A stretch of DNA of 64,000 bases from Petunia secreta (Eukaryota > Streptophyta > Magnoliopsida > Solanales > Solanaceae), in assembly GCA_029990175.1 (NCBI GenBank), contig JARKIP010000021.1, forward strand, positions 22,511,501 to 22,575,500. Reading direction: 5' to 3'. Position 1 is the first letter of the stretch; the number at the start of each line of letters is the position of its first letter. Below the pieces are notes generated by a model. The model did no database searches. It worked only from the letters and a program-made list of their open reading frames with translations, and was not told where the DNA came from. A program made the position numbers and the translations under genes. Shown here in pieces: positions 53,880-64,000 of this stretch.

Positions 53880-54022
53880 AAAGATGAGGGGTAATTTGGT
53901 CTTTTATATATACTCGTGTTTAGTGTAGTGACACAAAAGTGGCCTCTAGTGTAATGCCACTGAAAATAGTGGCCTCAAACTAAATACCGGTTTTAAAAGT
54001 GGCCTCTGGGCGAAATTTTTAC
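53880..54022 (-). repeat. Right terminal region of the MULE
   Basis: Read on the minus strand: AGAGGCCACTTTTAAAACCGG, GAGGCCACTATTTTC, GGCATTACACTAGAGGCCACTTTTG and ACCAAATTACCCCTC. Three GGCCACT copies; resembles 29755-29900. Confidence 0.62.
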
Positions 54023-54340
54023 CATCTTTTTACTACTAATATTACAGCTTATTCTTTTCTTGATCTTTCTTAGAATTCCATGGCTTTTTTCAACACTGTC
54101 CTCCCAAAATAGTAGCTCTGATTTCTTCTGTTTATAATTTATCACCTGGGTAACAATTGTAGGAACTGCACCAACATAGTTTACATGCATGTGATGGAAA
54201 TTTGGTGTTGAGATTAATGAGTTCCTTTCTCTGCATACTTGTTTGCAACAGAGTAGATCTTCTGCTGGGAGTCTTTTCAGTATATCGAACAGTAAGTCAT
54301 TCCGAAAGGCAGGGTTTACAATGATCTCTCGATAAGTCAT
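54023..54340 (-). pseudogene. F-box protein gene fragment truncated at the MULE border
   Basis: ATG at 54338-54340 (MTYREIIVNPAFRND). Residues ~14-50 (DLLFDILKRLPAEDLLCCKQVCRERNSLISTPNFHHMHV, read in parts) are an F-box: LP-x2-DLL-x-C-K-x-VC and a SLI-x-TPNF end, with the usual Trp replaced. F-box proteins recruit substrates to SCF ubiquitin ligases. Only about 106 codons remain; the frame runs into the MULE end near 54022, and no continuation was found beyond the left end, where a Tat LTR lies instead. Rearrangement or deletion has removed the rest. Confidence 0.7.
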
Positions 54341-54357
54341 TCGGGAGGAGTTTACAA

Positions 54358-54360
<3 letters not shown>

Positions 54361-54389
<29 letters not shown>
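54361..54389. repeat. (TA)n microsatellite
   Basis: Uninterrupted 29-bp TA run just upstream of the F-box fragment. Confidence 0.95.
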
Positions 54390-54393
<4 letters not shown>

Positions 54394-55121
54394 AGAAGAA
54401 GAAGACGATAAGATAGACCAAACCACTGCCACGATTCCCAACAAAAATGTAAAAACAAAAACAAAACCAACCATGATGTTGAAATTGTTTGATCAAAGGA
54501 AAAAAGGCAAGGGACAAACCAACTCTTTTTTAGATATGGAATACGAGAGATTCATCTGTATATACATAAAGGACTGTCGAATGAGCGCAATACCTACTGA
54601 TATACACAAGAGTTGTAAATGAGATAGAATAGGATAACAGAAAATAAATTTAAAAGAACTAAATATCAGGAAGTGATGATAATGAAATAAAAATATCTAA
54701 AACTTAGAAACAATATCTTCAGATTTTGCAGTCATTGTTATTTGTTCAATTAGGCTTTCACGAGTTCACTAAAGCATGCTCAAGGTTTTCCACTATGAAA
54801 TTTTTTTGTGTTGATTCTATGATGCAGAAATTTATTTGATAAAACTCTGCAGCAAATAGTTCAATATTGTGCTCCGGGATAGATCAAAACTAGAGAAATA
54901 ATTCTCCATTTTATATCGTTTGTAGTTTATTGAATGAACAAAAGTACAAACCACAAGCTAAACGAACTGCAAAATTGAAGTCCACAAGCTATACATAAAT
55001 GTTACATTGAGTATTTGGAGGAGAAATCATATTCATTAGTTTCTCTTCTCATTTGAGATATATATTAGTTCTACTATAGTGGATATAAATACTACCTAAT
55101 TAGAGTATTTTTTTAAGTTAG
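54390..55121. other. AT-rich sequence without recognisable gene
   Basis: No ORF, repeat structure or RNA gene noticed. Possibly the upstream region of the F-box gene. Confidence 0.5.
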
Positions 55122-57000
55122 AATTACACAAATATACCACCCTAATATCAAATTTACAAAAAATACCAATACTATACCATTTTACAAAACATACCAATAC
55201 TTTTTTTACAAATCATATACAACTTCCATTAAAACCATACAAATGAAGGTTTTAAACCCTCCCACACCCACTGCTCCCAGTCAGAGGGTTGCCGCCGGTG
55301 GCCAGTTGCCGGCCGGCGGCGGTAGGTAGCCGAAATTTTTTTTTTTAAAAAAGAAAAATATGAAAAATATATAAAACAGGTATAAAACATACAAATTACA
55401 CATTCATACAATATATACACTTTTACAAAATAGAATATACAAAATATACACTTCAATACACCCCCAAACATACAAAGACATAAAAATAAATTTGTGGATA
55501 ACAAAAACTTATTCATATACATATGAACCACACATACACATAAATACAAAAAATCTACAAAAATATACAATATACAAAATCACAATTTTGCCAAACATAC
55601 ACTTGAAAATATAAAAATACACAAATATACAACAATATACAAAGATATTCAAAAAAAATTTAATATATTGATGCACCAAAAACATACACATAATACAAAC
55701 CTTATACACGTTTATACAAATAAAATACACATACAAAACCAAAAAAAATGATGGAGGAGCATATCGGAGCACCAGTGACGGAGCAGTGGTAGCAGCCGCC
55801 GTGAGAATAGCAGTAGCGATGGGGTGGTTGCCGGCGAAGGGGAGGGGGGACGACGGGGTGGGTGGGTGGTGTCACAGGGGTGATTTTTGATCACTTAAAC
55901 CTGCCGAGGTTTGCCCCGTGCGGCGGCAGCGCACCCTTGCGAAGCCCAGCCTTCCCAACGCTTTGTTTATATAATAGGGTCATTTGATTTCGTTTTAGCA
56001 CTTAGCACAAGTTGTAACAGCAAGCTAAGTAAAGTAGGAACACAACGATATACGGGAAACCAATTCCCAACCTTTATATTAACCCGAAAATACAAAGGAA
56101 CGGCCAGCCATGGCCAAAACGTCTCCTTCCCTAAGGAGGACGTTTATTCTAAGTGTTGTCTACATTATTTTCTGTCTAAGTTGTTTACAATGAATAAAAC
56201 AATCTTATATACAAAGGGGATCAGCCACAAAGGCATTACAAAAGGATAGGGACGAAATAAGACACTTGGCAGCCCACTTTCCCATGATTTCAGCCATGTC
56301 AGCCACGTTTTTAGCCATGCTTCAGCGCCCAACCGCCCGCTCATGTGCCCTGCACATGCCTTCAGCATTCAGCCTTTGTCCAGCCGACTCAGCTCATCGT
56401 TCAGCCGGTTCTGCCTTGTCGTTCAGCACATTACGTCCCAAATTTGGCCAAGTGCTACGCACCACACTTAGCCAAGCCAATGCTTGCCTTGACATCACAA
56501 CACCATGTCATGACACCCCGTTGCCCACAACGTCGTTTGCTCGCTGCCCCGTTCGTTTGCCACCCGACAACCGAAGTCGTTTCAATCATTGCCCACACTT
56601 AGACAATCACAAGACACAAGGCTGCCTAGCCGTTGTGCCACCAAACGTTAGACAATCAGCCCACACATGTTCTTGATCCCACCAAGCACATTAAGCCCGC
56701 ACTTGTCCAACCGTTCGTCAATCATGTTGTATTTCACCCGTTCTTGCCCATGGCCGAGCCAACATGCCCAAACTCGTGCCATGGCCGAATCCCACAAAAC
56801 CAAGGGTCTAACAGGTGGATAGGTGGAGGAGGGAAGAGAAAGAGGGAGAAGAAATTAGGGTTTTGAGTTTGGGGGAGTGGGAAATGAAAATGGTATATTT
56901 TGTAAAAATGTAGAAAGTATTGTTATATGGGGTAAAGTATTTAAAAGTATTGGTATATTATGTAATTAAGCTATTAGGGTAGTTATATAGCGTAAATCTT
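55122..57000. mobile_element. Probable non-autonomous TIR transposon with captured gene-like sequence
   Basis: The ends are inverted, imperfect copies of about 30 bp sharing TTAC, ATAT and ACCCTAATA, followed on both sides by repeated ATACCAATACT and TTTTACAAAA words. Read on the minus strand, inside the right end a C/T-rich stretch resembles a plant 5' leader (AACCCTAATTTCTTCTCC). It is followed, beyond a nested LTR, by a GC-rich open stretch coding Pro/Ser-rich sequence (about 55740-55895) and another GC-rich patch at 55260-55330. Between them lies 55370-55740, a stretch of ATACAAA-type low-complexity repeats. A Pack-MULE-like history is suggested; no target duplication was secure. Confidence 0.45.
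55902..56813 (-). repeat. Probable solo LTR
   Basis: Read on the minus strand it starts TGTTAGACCC and ends CCTCGGCA, 912 bp, with TATA-like TGTATATAAG near 56203-56212 and a CpG-rich body with repeated ATGGCTGA/ATGGCC words. It interrupts gene-like sequence on both sides. No 5-bp target duplication was found and no internal region, so the identification rests on ends, size and promoter only. Confidence 0.4.
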
Positions 57001-58374
57001 CCCTTTTTTTTTTTTAATTCATGTGGAATTGGTACCATAACTTGATTTGTGATCTTCTGCGGGATGTGCAACTTTATTTAGAGTTCTAGTTAATTAAAAA
57101 ATAAAGTGGTACCCACTCTAACTACACGATTAAAGTAGTCATAGTCCATCTCTAACTCTTTATCATATAAACAATGCTTATGACACCTTATCACATAAAA
57201 CCACTTAGCACGACTCTGCCTTAGACTCGATTGAAGGAAATAAAGACTTTCCTGAAACAAAACCTCTATGGGAATTTGAACACCCTGAAATAGGACAAAA
57301 TAACTGATAAGACAAAATGTAACCAAGTTTAAATTGGTTTGGTGTCCAATGGATGATGCGGGGCATAGTGATGACAAGCTTTTAGAAAGAGGAAGAGGAG
57401 ACCGAGGGCTTGGATGGTTGCACCTTTCGCTATTATATATGTGGATTCTATAGAAAGAGAGAAATATAAGAGCTTTTGAGGGATTTGAGAGTGATGTTAT
57501 TAAATTACAAAACAGTTTGTTATCACTTATCTCTTTACGATGTACCATGAGGTTATAGGTGACTTATGTATTTTGGTGTCAGTTCTCTCTCTTTTTTGGT
57601 ATACGGCTTGTAAACGGGTTTTTCCCTTCATTATTAATAAGATCTTTTACTCTATCTAAAATCATGGTACTTGAAATGTCATACAAGATACCTCTAATTA
57701 ACCCATGTCATTCATCGTTTATACTTTTAATAGTAATTGTCTTTTGTTATAGCAGATTCTGAACAAAGTTCTGCGTTAGCGAACCTTTTCCTTGGAGCAT
57801 CCTCTTGCTGCAGAAACTTTGGATCCATCAGCTGGTTCATATCTAGATGCCAGTATTGGCATGGTAATGCCTGATAACAATGAAGATTAGAACTCTCTCT
57901 ATATCTTATCAGCGTCTTGATCAGGTTGACGAACTTTTATATCCTAATTGACTTTCTTAATTTTCAGAACACAGACGTATGCATTTGTTTGGACTCACTT
58001 GATGATTTACTTCCTCACACAAGCACCATAGGTTAATGCTGTTCATGTTGCTGGTGCAGAGAGGGGACAAGGTCTGTCAATTCCAGTTGATGTAGTACTT
58101 GTAATTTTCATCCTGATGAAGTTGCAACTGCCCAAGGTCCATTAACTTTCCGAGCAAGTGTTGTTACCGTTTGTTTTTACTCTGAATAGAGAGACAATCA
58201 TAATTTAGATTCCTTTGCACACTAAAGAAATACTCCAGTTTGTTGGTTGCAGATGGATACCTATAAGCATCCAAAAAGACTGAGAGTTCTGCAAGAAAAA
58301 CCCGAATTTAAATTATAAATATGTTTGTAAATCAGTGCTCGACTGATTGTACTTACAGATATATGTTTCCATCA
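57001..58374. other. Region 3' of the TFIIIC gene
   Basis: No intact gene. A short plus-strand stretch at 57770-57890 reads EHPLAAETLDPSAGSYLD and ends at a stop, and 58030-58110 reads SIPVDVV. These could be traces of an unrecognised pseudogene. The rest is AT-rich and would hold the terminator of the minus-strand gene. Confidence 0.35.
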
Positions 58375-61300
58375 TTACAGAAGGGAAGTGCTCATGGGAT
58401 TAGCGAAGAGATGTCGTTTTAAAATAATCTTTGAATTCTTGAATTGTGTACCAAGAAGGCCACTGAGAATGGCCGGTGGCCCAGCAGCTATAGTTTCAAA
58501 CATTTTGCGCACAATGATATGGTTATCCAGAATCATCAGCCCTAACAAAGTTCTGCAACTCTATAAGACAAAAGACAGTGTATTAGCATATCTCTGAGGC
58601 ATTCAAATGCATGCACCAACGATGCTCGTAAAAACTTACACGCACAGAGTGTTTACGCTAAATTATACTAACTTCCCATGGTTAAATGATTTAACGAAGT
58701 TAAGAATATTATATCAACCATGGTTAAGTGAGAAAAGTATATGTGCACACATTGCATGTATGATGCATCTATTCTCTTGGTATAAAGTATAAACAACCCA
58801 GTAAGTTTTTACCAACCAACGACATTTCTCTAAAATCATAAAAGTGGAATGCTAAGTTACAATTTTCATACAGTAATCTGTACAATATGGTTCTTTGGGC
58901 CTCTAAGAAAATTTGTACTTCCTTCCTTAGCTAAGTGCACTAGGGACAGAGATAGTTTGTTCATGGCAAGTTTATAAAGGGAAATATACCTGAGGATTTA
59001 GACCATGCATCTGGCTGATAATGTTATCCTGCAACAACAATTAAAAGATGCATTTATAAGTTCATATTGGGTTTATGCTTGATCATAAACAATCATCACA
59101 GTGATCACCTGTTATCAGTGCAAAATTACTACTTAGTAGACACTAATCAACCTAAAGTATATTGTATAATTCCATCAAACTACGCTCAAAACGATTGAAT
59201 GCAAAACAGAAAAAGAAAATAACAGGCTGGCCATAATTACTAATTATGCACCATGCTTTCTATATTTAAGATACCACAAGTTTAAAAAGTGCATACCTCT
59301 AGAATCCCCGGGTTCTGCATTATGATACCCAGAACACGAGATACAAGCCTTCTGTAGACAACATTGTTGACAGTACCATCACCATCAATCCAAGGCAATA
59401 TTGGCTTACACAAACGAGAATTTTCAGTTTGAAACTCCAGAGAATCGTGTCCATTTGTGCTCTGTCTTACAGATAAAGGTTCAAGAGGTTGCTCTTGATT
59501 AGCCAGGCGATAGAATTCAATATTCACACCAACTTCTTTCTGTGCATCAGTGGTTTCAAGGTTACTGGGTGCTACCTTATTCATTAACAGTTTGTCATCA
59601 CCCTTCGCTTTAGAAACTTCCTCCAGAGTGACCAGAGGATCTTGGCGAGTAGCAAGCACAGTAGACAAGACATACTTAGAACAATACAAGGAATCAACCA
59701 CATGAACTGAATCATAAGCATTGACCTGCAAATAAGGTACACAAAAGTTATGGAGAGTGTAAACTTCCCCCAACCAACCCTTAGACATCTTGTCTGTCCA
59801 AGTCATCTATGATAAACGGTAGCCATTACTTGTTTATCGAGATGGAGTGCGGTAAAGGATCAATGTTAAAATCAGATAAATGACCAGTTATTGATCTTTT
59901 TCCAACTCATCCCACCCGTTTTACTCCACATAAGTACAGCATTAAAGTAAATTTGTCTGGTGGATAACACATTTACCAGCACCAGAGCATTGAATTAGCG
60001 TACTTTGAAAGATCGTACTAATCTTTCATTTTCTGGCACAATCCAGCTTGTGTAGCTTACAATCCATCCACTTTCCAGCGGGAGACATTTTTCCATCGCT
60101 CCTCTTGCAGTATACAAATTTCTCAATCAAATCAACCAGGCCTTGTGAAAAGGAAACTATATCACCATATTTCCCACCATTAGAGACACTCCATCCGTCC
60201 CATAAAGATAGAACTAGTTTGATCAGAGTGGAGTTTAAGAGAGTAAAATGTTGAATATATCCCCAAGTTGGTAGTGCTCAAGTAACACTTTGAACTCGGA
60301 CAGAGTGGAATGGTTAGTTGAAAATATGCCACATCAAGTTTGAAAAAATACACACTAGTAATAAAGTAGTTTGAATTTTTGGAGGGAGATACATTACCAT
60401 TTGTTGACATAGGTCTAGCTTTTAGGGATTTTCACAAGGAAAGGAGGTCTATTTTAATGGGATGAAACAACTAGGAAAACAAATTATATTAACGACTACA
60501 AAGTACCTTCAATACTCGTCCAAAAGCTTCAAGGACGTCAACAATAACATCCAACATCTGTTCCCCTGATAAAGAAAAAAAAACTTATATTTTCACTCTT
60601 GTGACATTTTAATTGAATGGATATGTTAAGAAGAGTTGCATACCCTGAACATTAAAAGACATTGAGATATCTTTCATGCTTAGACCTTGGTCACCAGCAC
60701 TTTGAATGGCCAAGACCAAAGATCTAAAGAGCTCTGGGTTAAATGCAAAACTTTCTTTTTTAGAAGAAAAAGAGCAAAAGTGTTCAGCACAGCTTGCCAT
60801 GGCTTCCCAGAGCGACTCAGTGGAAGACACAATTGTGTATCCATATTTCTCATTCTCATGTGTTTCCTTTACATGTGTCTGATCCTCCAAGTGAGATGCA
60901 CTACTGCTACCTTCAATAACTGACATGATCTGGACTCGATTTTTTTCACTGATATGTGTGAAGGCCTGAGCGTCATCATTTTTAAATAATTCTACGGCTT
61001 CTCTTCCTGAAAATGTTGCATGGCTCAAGGATAAAGTAATACCAGGAAAACCCTTCGCTCGGCGAGCCTCACCTTCGCCAACCAACAAAGGTCTCGATTT
61101 TTTACTCCTGTTTCCATCCCAAAACTCACCAATATTATGTTTACGTTTGAGAGTTCTGGCATCCTTAGCCTCTCCCACGCCTTCATCTGGCAGGCATGGT
61201 ACGATTGACAGTTTTCCTGAAGACAATAGACCACATAAATTTAAGACGTCACCACATTGCAAGTCTGGTGGAAGATCAACCCCATTCTCTATCATCTCAT

Positions 61301-63881
61301 TTTCTCTTTCATGCAGCCAAGTTGAAAATTTAGCTGCTTGTTCTCCAGTTTCGTTTGGAAACTGAGATGGAAACCTACTGTCAAAGAATTTCCCAGAAAA
61401 TGCAACAGCATTATCGGCTCTACTCTCGATCTGCATAAAGGTGAAAGTGAGTACATTTAGGAAGTGTATAATAAGGATAAAATATTTGCAGATGCAGCCA
61501 TTGATAAAAGGAGATGTGCACTTTCTTTCGCATATACTTCTATACCAGGTTCACTGAATCATCTCATTAGGGAATGGCTTGAAGTAATAGGGTGACCAAC
61601 TTGATCACACCGTCAAACTACTATCCCAGAAAGTGAGATAATGTGGAAACGAGGTACTTGTATTGACAAATTTACTGCTTGCTTAAAACTTGGACTGGAA
61701 TACTGTCTCTATAAGTGCAATTCTCCTGTTTAAGTGCTCCAACAATCATAGACACAATTAAACAGCTAGCAGATACTACTTTTTCCCATTATTTTATGCA
61801 CTTCACTTTCAGTTATAGTATCCCTTCGGTAAATCCTTTACTCAACTGAACGAACATGAAACTTGCAGTGAAACATATTTGCTCAAAACATGACACCCTA
61901 ATGCAGCCAATGTGATCTTATCTCAAATATATAGTACTCATATTAATTTCTTGAATCGTTTAACATAAAATGTTTCTCCTGCTTTGCACTTACTGTGACA
62001 CAATGTGTTGGTAGAAGTAAAGAAACTGCTACTCTAATGTTTCTAAAGCTAGTTCTATAGGAAAAACATCACATCAAATTTTCAAATTTGGATTTGAACA
62101 TGAACTAAGTTACTCGGACTCTTCAAAAGTGCCACCGCACCCGTGTCGGACATGACACTTCACGGAAAGGAGACCGGATTCACGTCGGATGTGGACAAAC
62201 AAAAATGGATACTTTGACCAAAATTCATAGAAAAATTGAAGATTTTTTTAATAGACTCTCAAGATAAGGTTATTACAGATCGGAAGACATTGGAAATGAC
62301 ATACCTTCAAAATTAGGTAGAAATTTATGGTCTTTTTCTCCATTTCATCTTTTGTCTCTGGGAAGAATTGAAATTAACGATTATGACTTTATCTTTAGAA
62401 TTTTGAACTTTTTTAGTCAAATCCCAGCACCCATATCTGTGTTCAGATCTATACCCCCGAATTCTTAAATTTAAATTTTGCCGAATCCGACCTCTAGATC
62501 CATACCCGTGTCGGATACCCGTAGCCGAGTCCGAGTAACTTAGAACATGAATCCCAATTTATTTTGAAGTGCAAAACAATTTATGGTTGTACTAAATACA
62601 GGGTTCTTGCATAAACCGTTCAACTAAATATGGTGAGTTTCTCTATACACTGATCTTTATTTCCCTGTTTAACCATTCAACCACTTGATGTAACATCCAA
62701 CCAGATTCTATTAGTGAGGTAACAGTGTTCAGGAAGTGCATTCTGTATAGTCATGTGACCAGAAGAATATTTACCAATTTCTTCTCTTTGAGGAAGTTGA
62801 AAGCATCGAAAATATCGTGCTTTGAGTAATGCTTAGTTGTTTCCACGAGGGAAGTTGGCACCAGTTGAGATCTTGAGGTGGTCAGGAATGCCACCTTAAT
62901 TAGCTCTACAGCATTTGCAACTGCAACTGATTCAAATGCTTGCCTACATACACTGTTGTTTTCAACCAGAGGATGATCACACCTCTTAGGGATCCAGCGC
63001 AAGGTTTTCCCCTGAGAAGAAAATTTGTTTCATCTTGTCAAAATCTCAGCATTTTGTCCATGGAGGGGAGGTGTACGCAATTTAACATAATGATAGTCCT
63101 GGAATAGACATGCAGATACAGAGAGGGCAAAAGGGAATATAAACAGAATTAGATATTATCTACAAGAATTTGACCAACACCTTACCATGCTGACGGACAG
63201 ATTAAATAGAAAAAAAGGGTGCCTGGACCTCAGAGTCTCTACTTATGTTTCTGGATTTCCTTTTTTCATTTCGTCCAAAATGCTTGAGATCAAACTTACT
63301 GAGTTAGACAAGGTTCAGATTAAATAACTCTGGGCAGAGAACTAAAGAAGAAAAACCCTTGAATGAGCATAAAATGTCATAAACATCTATGACGCACTGC
63401 AATATCATAGAAACTTACAGGTCTTTTAGCTTCTCCATTGATATCTGAATTATCATTGGAAGATTGAACTTCCTTGCTACGATCCAACTTAGCCATCTTT
63501 TTGCATTCCAGCACCTTTTCTAGGGCGATATTTACATTGTCATCGTCAAAATTATCCCACCGCTCTTCTGCAACAGCCTCTCTAGAATATTCATGGCTGT
63601 CAAAGCCACCATCTTCTTCTGCTGAGGCATGATGCAGAACCATCTCCTCACAGTCACCATAATCTGAAGACCTGTTCTGGAGGTACCGTGCATAACGCTC
63701 TGATAATACATTGCAGAGTTCCATTATAGCAATTCTGAATTGTATACAGCCATTCAAAATGGCCATTCTCCTTTTGCATGCATCAGGTGATGCAGGAAGG
63801 TTTCTGACTGAAGCCCATTTAAAACAATGAGAACTTGGCCCAAGGGCAGCTCGGCGTCTTGCAAATTCAATCACCAATTGC
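58375..63881 (-). CDS. B-block-binding large subunit of TFIIIC, C-terminal part (seven exons; 5' part outside window)
   Basis: RNA polymerase III factor subunit that recognises the B box of tRNA genes. Exons, all with GT..AG and matching phases: 63881-63419, 63011-62775, 61430-60644, 60565-60507, 59725-59297, 59028-58990 and 58560-58375 (TAA). Together they encode about 732 residues with no stop. Recognised blocks: RQLVIEFARRRAALG, CKRRMAILN, LCNVLSERYARYL (a Myb/HTH-like region), VANAVELIKVAFLTTSRS, FDAFNFLKEKKL, AAKFSTWLHERE, GDVLNLCGLLSSGKLSI, PCLPDEGVGE, KGFPGITLSLSHATFSGREAVELF, VNNVVYRRLVSRVLGIIMQNPG, ILDNHIIVRKM and the terminus RHLFANPMSTSLL. This follows plant GTF3C1-like proteins (usually about 1,800-2,000 residues). 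On the minus strand the last bases, 63994-63972, read FVWSGTD, probably the end of the preceding exon, but that junction is unresolved. The introns hold two MITEs. Confidence 0.93.
60187..60388. mobile_element. Decayed Stowaway-like MITE in a TFIIIC intron
   Basis: Starts CTCCATCCGTCCC and ends GGAGGGAG (followed by ATA), resembling the CTCCCTCCGTCCC termini of Stowaway elements but with mutations. About 200 bp, no coding capacity, in the intron between 59725 and 60507. Confidence 0.6.
62105..62543. mobile_element. hAT-like MITE in a TFIIIC intron
   Basis: 439 bp with perfect 17-bp inverted termini (CTAAGTTACTCGGACTC) and a perfect 8-bp flanking duplication AACATGAA (62097-62104 and 62544-62551), the hAT hallmark. 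Subterminal CCGTGTCGGA and GACACGGG-type words are frequent. Non-coding. Confidence 0.9.
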
Positions 63882-64000
63882 CTGGAAAGATTCATTATGT
63901 AGTAAGATAGCTATAAAAGACTGATTTATCAAGATCCCGAGTAAGCTGCAGTATGTCACCAGCTGTATAGTGATCAGTACCAGACCATACAAATAGGAAG

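Larger units (their letters stand above)
29755..54022. mobile_element. Large Mutator-like element (MULE) with MURA, Ulp1/DUF1985 and B3-like genes
   Basis: Both ends carry related subterminal sequence in inverted orientation: GGCCACT words, TTACAC, a TATATATAAA stretch and the shared AAATTACCCCTC at about 29870 and (reverse strand) about 53885. The inferred flanks are TATCTTTTT (29746-29754) and CATCTTTTT (54023-54031), matching 8 of 9 bases, as expected for a 9-bp Mutator target duplication; this is tentative. Contents: MURA transposase (plus), two B3-like genes (divergent), a 67-aa gene (minus), and a DUF1985-Ulp1 gene (minus). Removing the nested Sirevirus leaves about 14.6 kb. MULEs with Ulp1-type proteases are known from melon, Arabidopsis and rice. 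Several genes have stops, so this copy is dead as an autonomous element. Confidence 0.75.

Noticed and set aside
29746..54031. Taking the TATCTTTTT/CATCTTTTT flanks as a proven MULE target duplication
   Set aside because: One mismatch and T-rich; kept as tentative because the two flanks otherwise differ in origin.
56266..56866. Plus-strand ORFs rich in His/Pro/Ala around 56.3-56.9 kb
   Set aside because: They lie in the CpG-rich LTR-like block, overlap in several frames and show no domain.
57770..58150. Fragments EHPLAAETLDPSAGSYLD and SIPVDVV as a separate plus-strand gene
   Set aside because: Too short, with stops and no linking exons; mentioned only as possible pseudogene traces.

Overview
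The window reads as nuclear DNA of a dicot plant, most likely a Solanaceae species (judged from the style of the retrotransposon families and MITEs, not proven). There are spliced genes with GT..AG introns, plant-type LTR retrotransposons, Mutator-like and MITE transposons, TATA boxes and microsatellites. No bacterial-type gene, rRNA, tRNA or CRISPR array was seen. About 58 kb of the 64 kb is nested mobile DNA. One well-preserved host gene occupies the right end.

Layout. (1) 1-25,012 is an Athila-type Ty3/gypsy complex. Its pol is split at bp 403 by a complete Tekay/Del-type chromovirus (404-11,593; CTAAA target duplication), whose 3' LTR later received a Stowaway MITE. The Athila pol resumes at 11,594 and is followed by an env-like ORF, an LTR, a second gag-protease segment lacking pol and env, and another LTR. 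The order is pol-env-LTR-gag-PR-LTR, a recombined tandem. (2) 25,013-29,737 is the 3' end of a Tat-lineage gypsy element: the integrase C-terminus, an intron-containing antisense ORF (aORF) on the minus strand, a polypurine tract and one LTR. (3) About 29,755-54,022 is a large Mutator-like element (MULE), about 14.6 kb once a 9.7-kb Sirevirus (SIRE-type Ty1/copia, 42,277-51,944, GGACA duplication) is subtracted. It carries a decayed MURA transposase, a DUF1985-plus-Ulp1-protease gene on the minus strand, and between them a cassette of small genes: two divergently transcribed B3-like proteins and a 67-aa proline-rich/coiled-coil protein. Its introns and spacers are filled with iterated motifs built on TTCAGTCCAT. 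(4) 54,023-54,340 is an F-box gene fragment cut at the MULE end. (5) 55,122-57,000 is a probable non-autonomous TIR element that captured gene-like GC-rich sequence and holds a probable solo LTR. (6) 58,375-63,881 (minus) is the C-terminal ~730 codons of the B-block-binding large subunit of TFIIIC, seven clean exons, with two MITEs in its introns.

The candidate for an undescribed system is the MULE. A transposon encodes two paralogous B3-type putative DNA-binding proteins, with the shared bidirectional promoter and most other non-coding DNA carrying dense iterated motifs. The layout resembles in outline the VANDAL MULEs of Arabidopsis, where a transposon-encoded factor (VANC) recognises motif arrays in its own non-coding DNA. 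The link to that system is inference. A second structural signal is a near-palindrome (GGAACWGKTCC-like) repeated more than 20 times through LTRs, gag, pol and env of the Sirevirus irrespective of reading frame.

Limits: intron borders come from consensus GT/AG and reading phase only. Family assignments come from recognised motifs, not searches. LTR identities were compared by eye.
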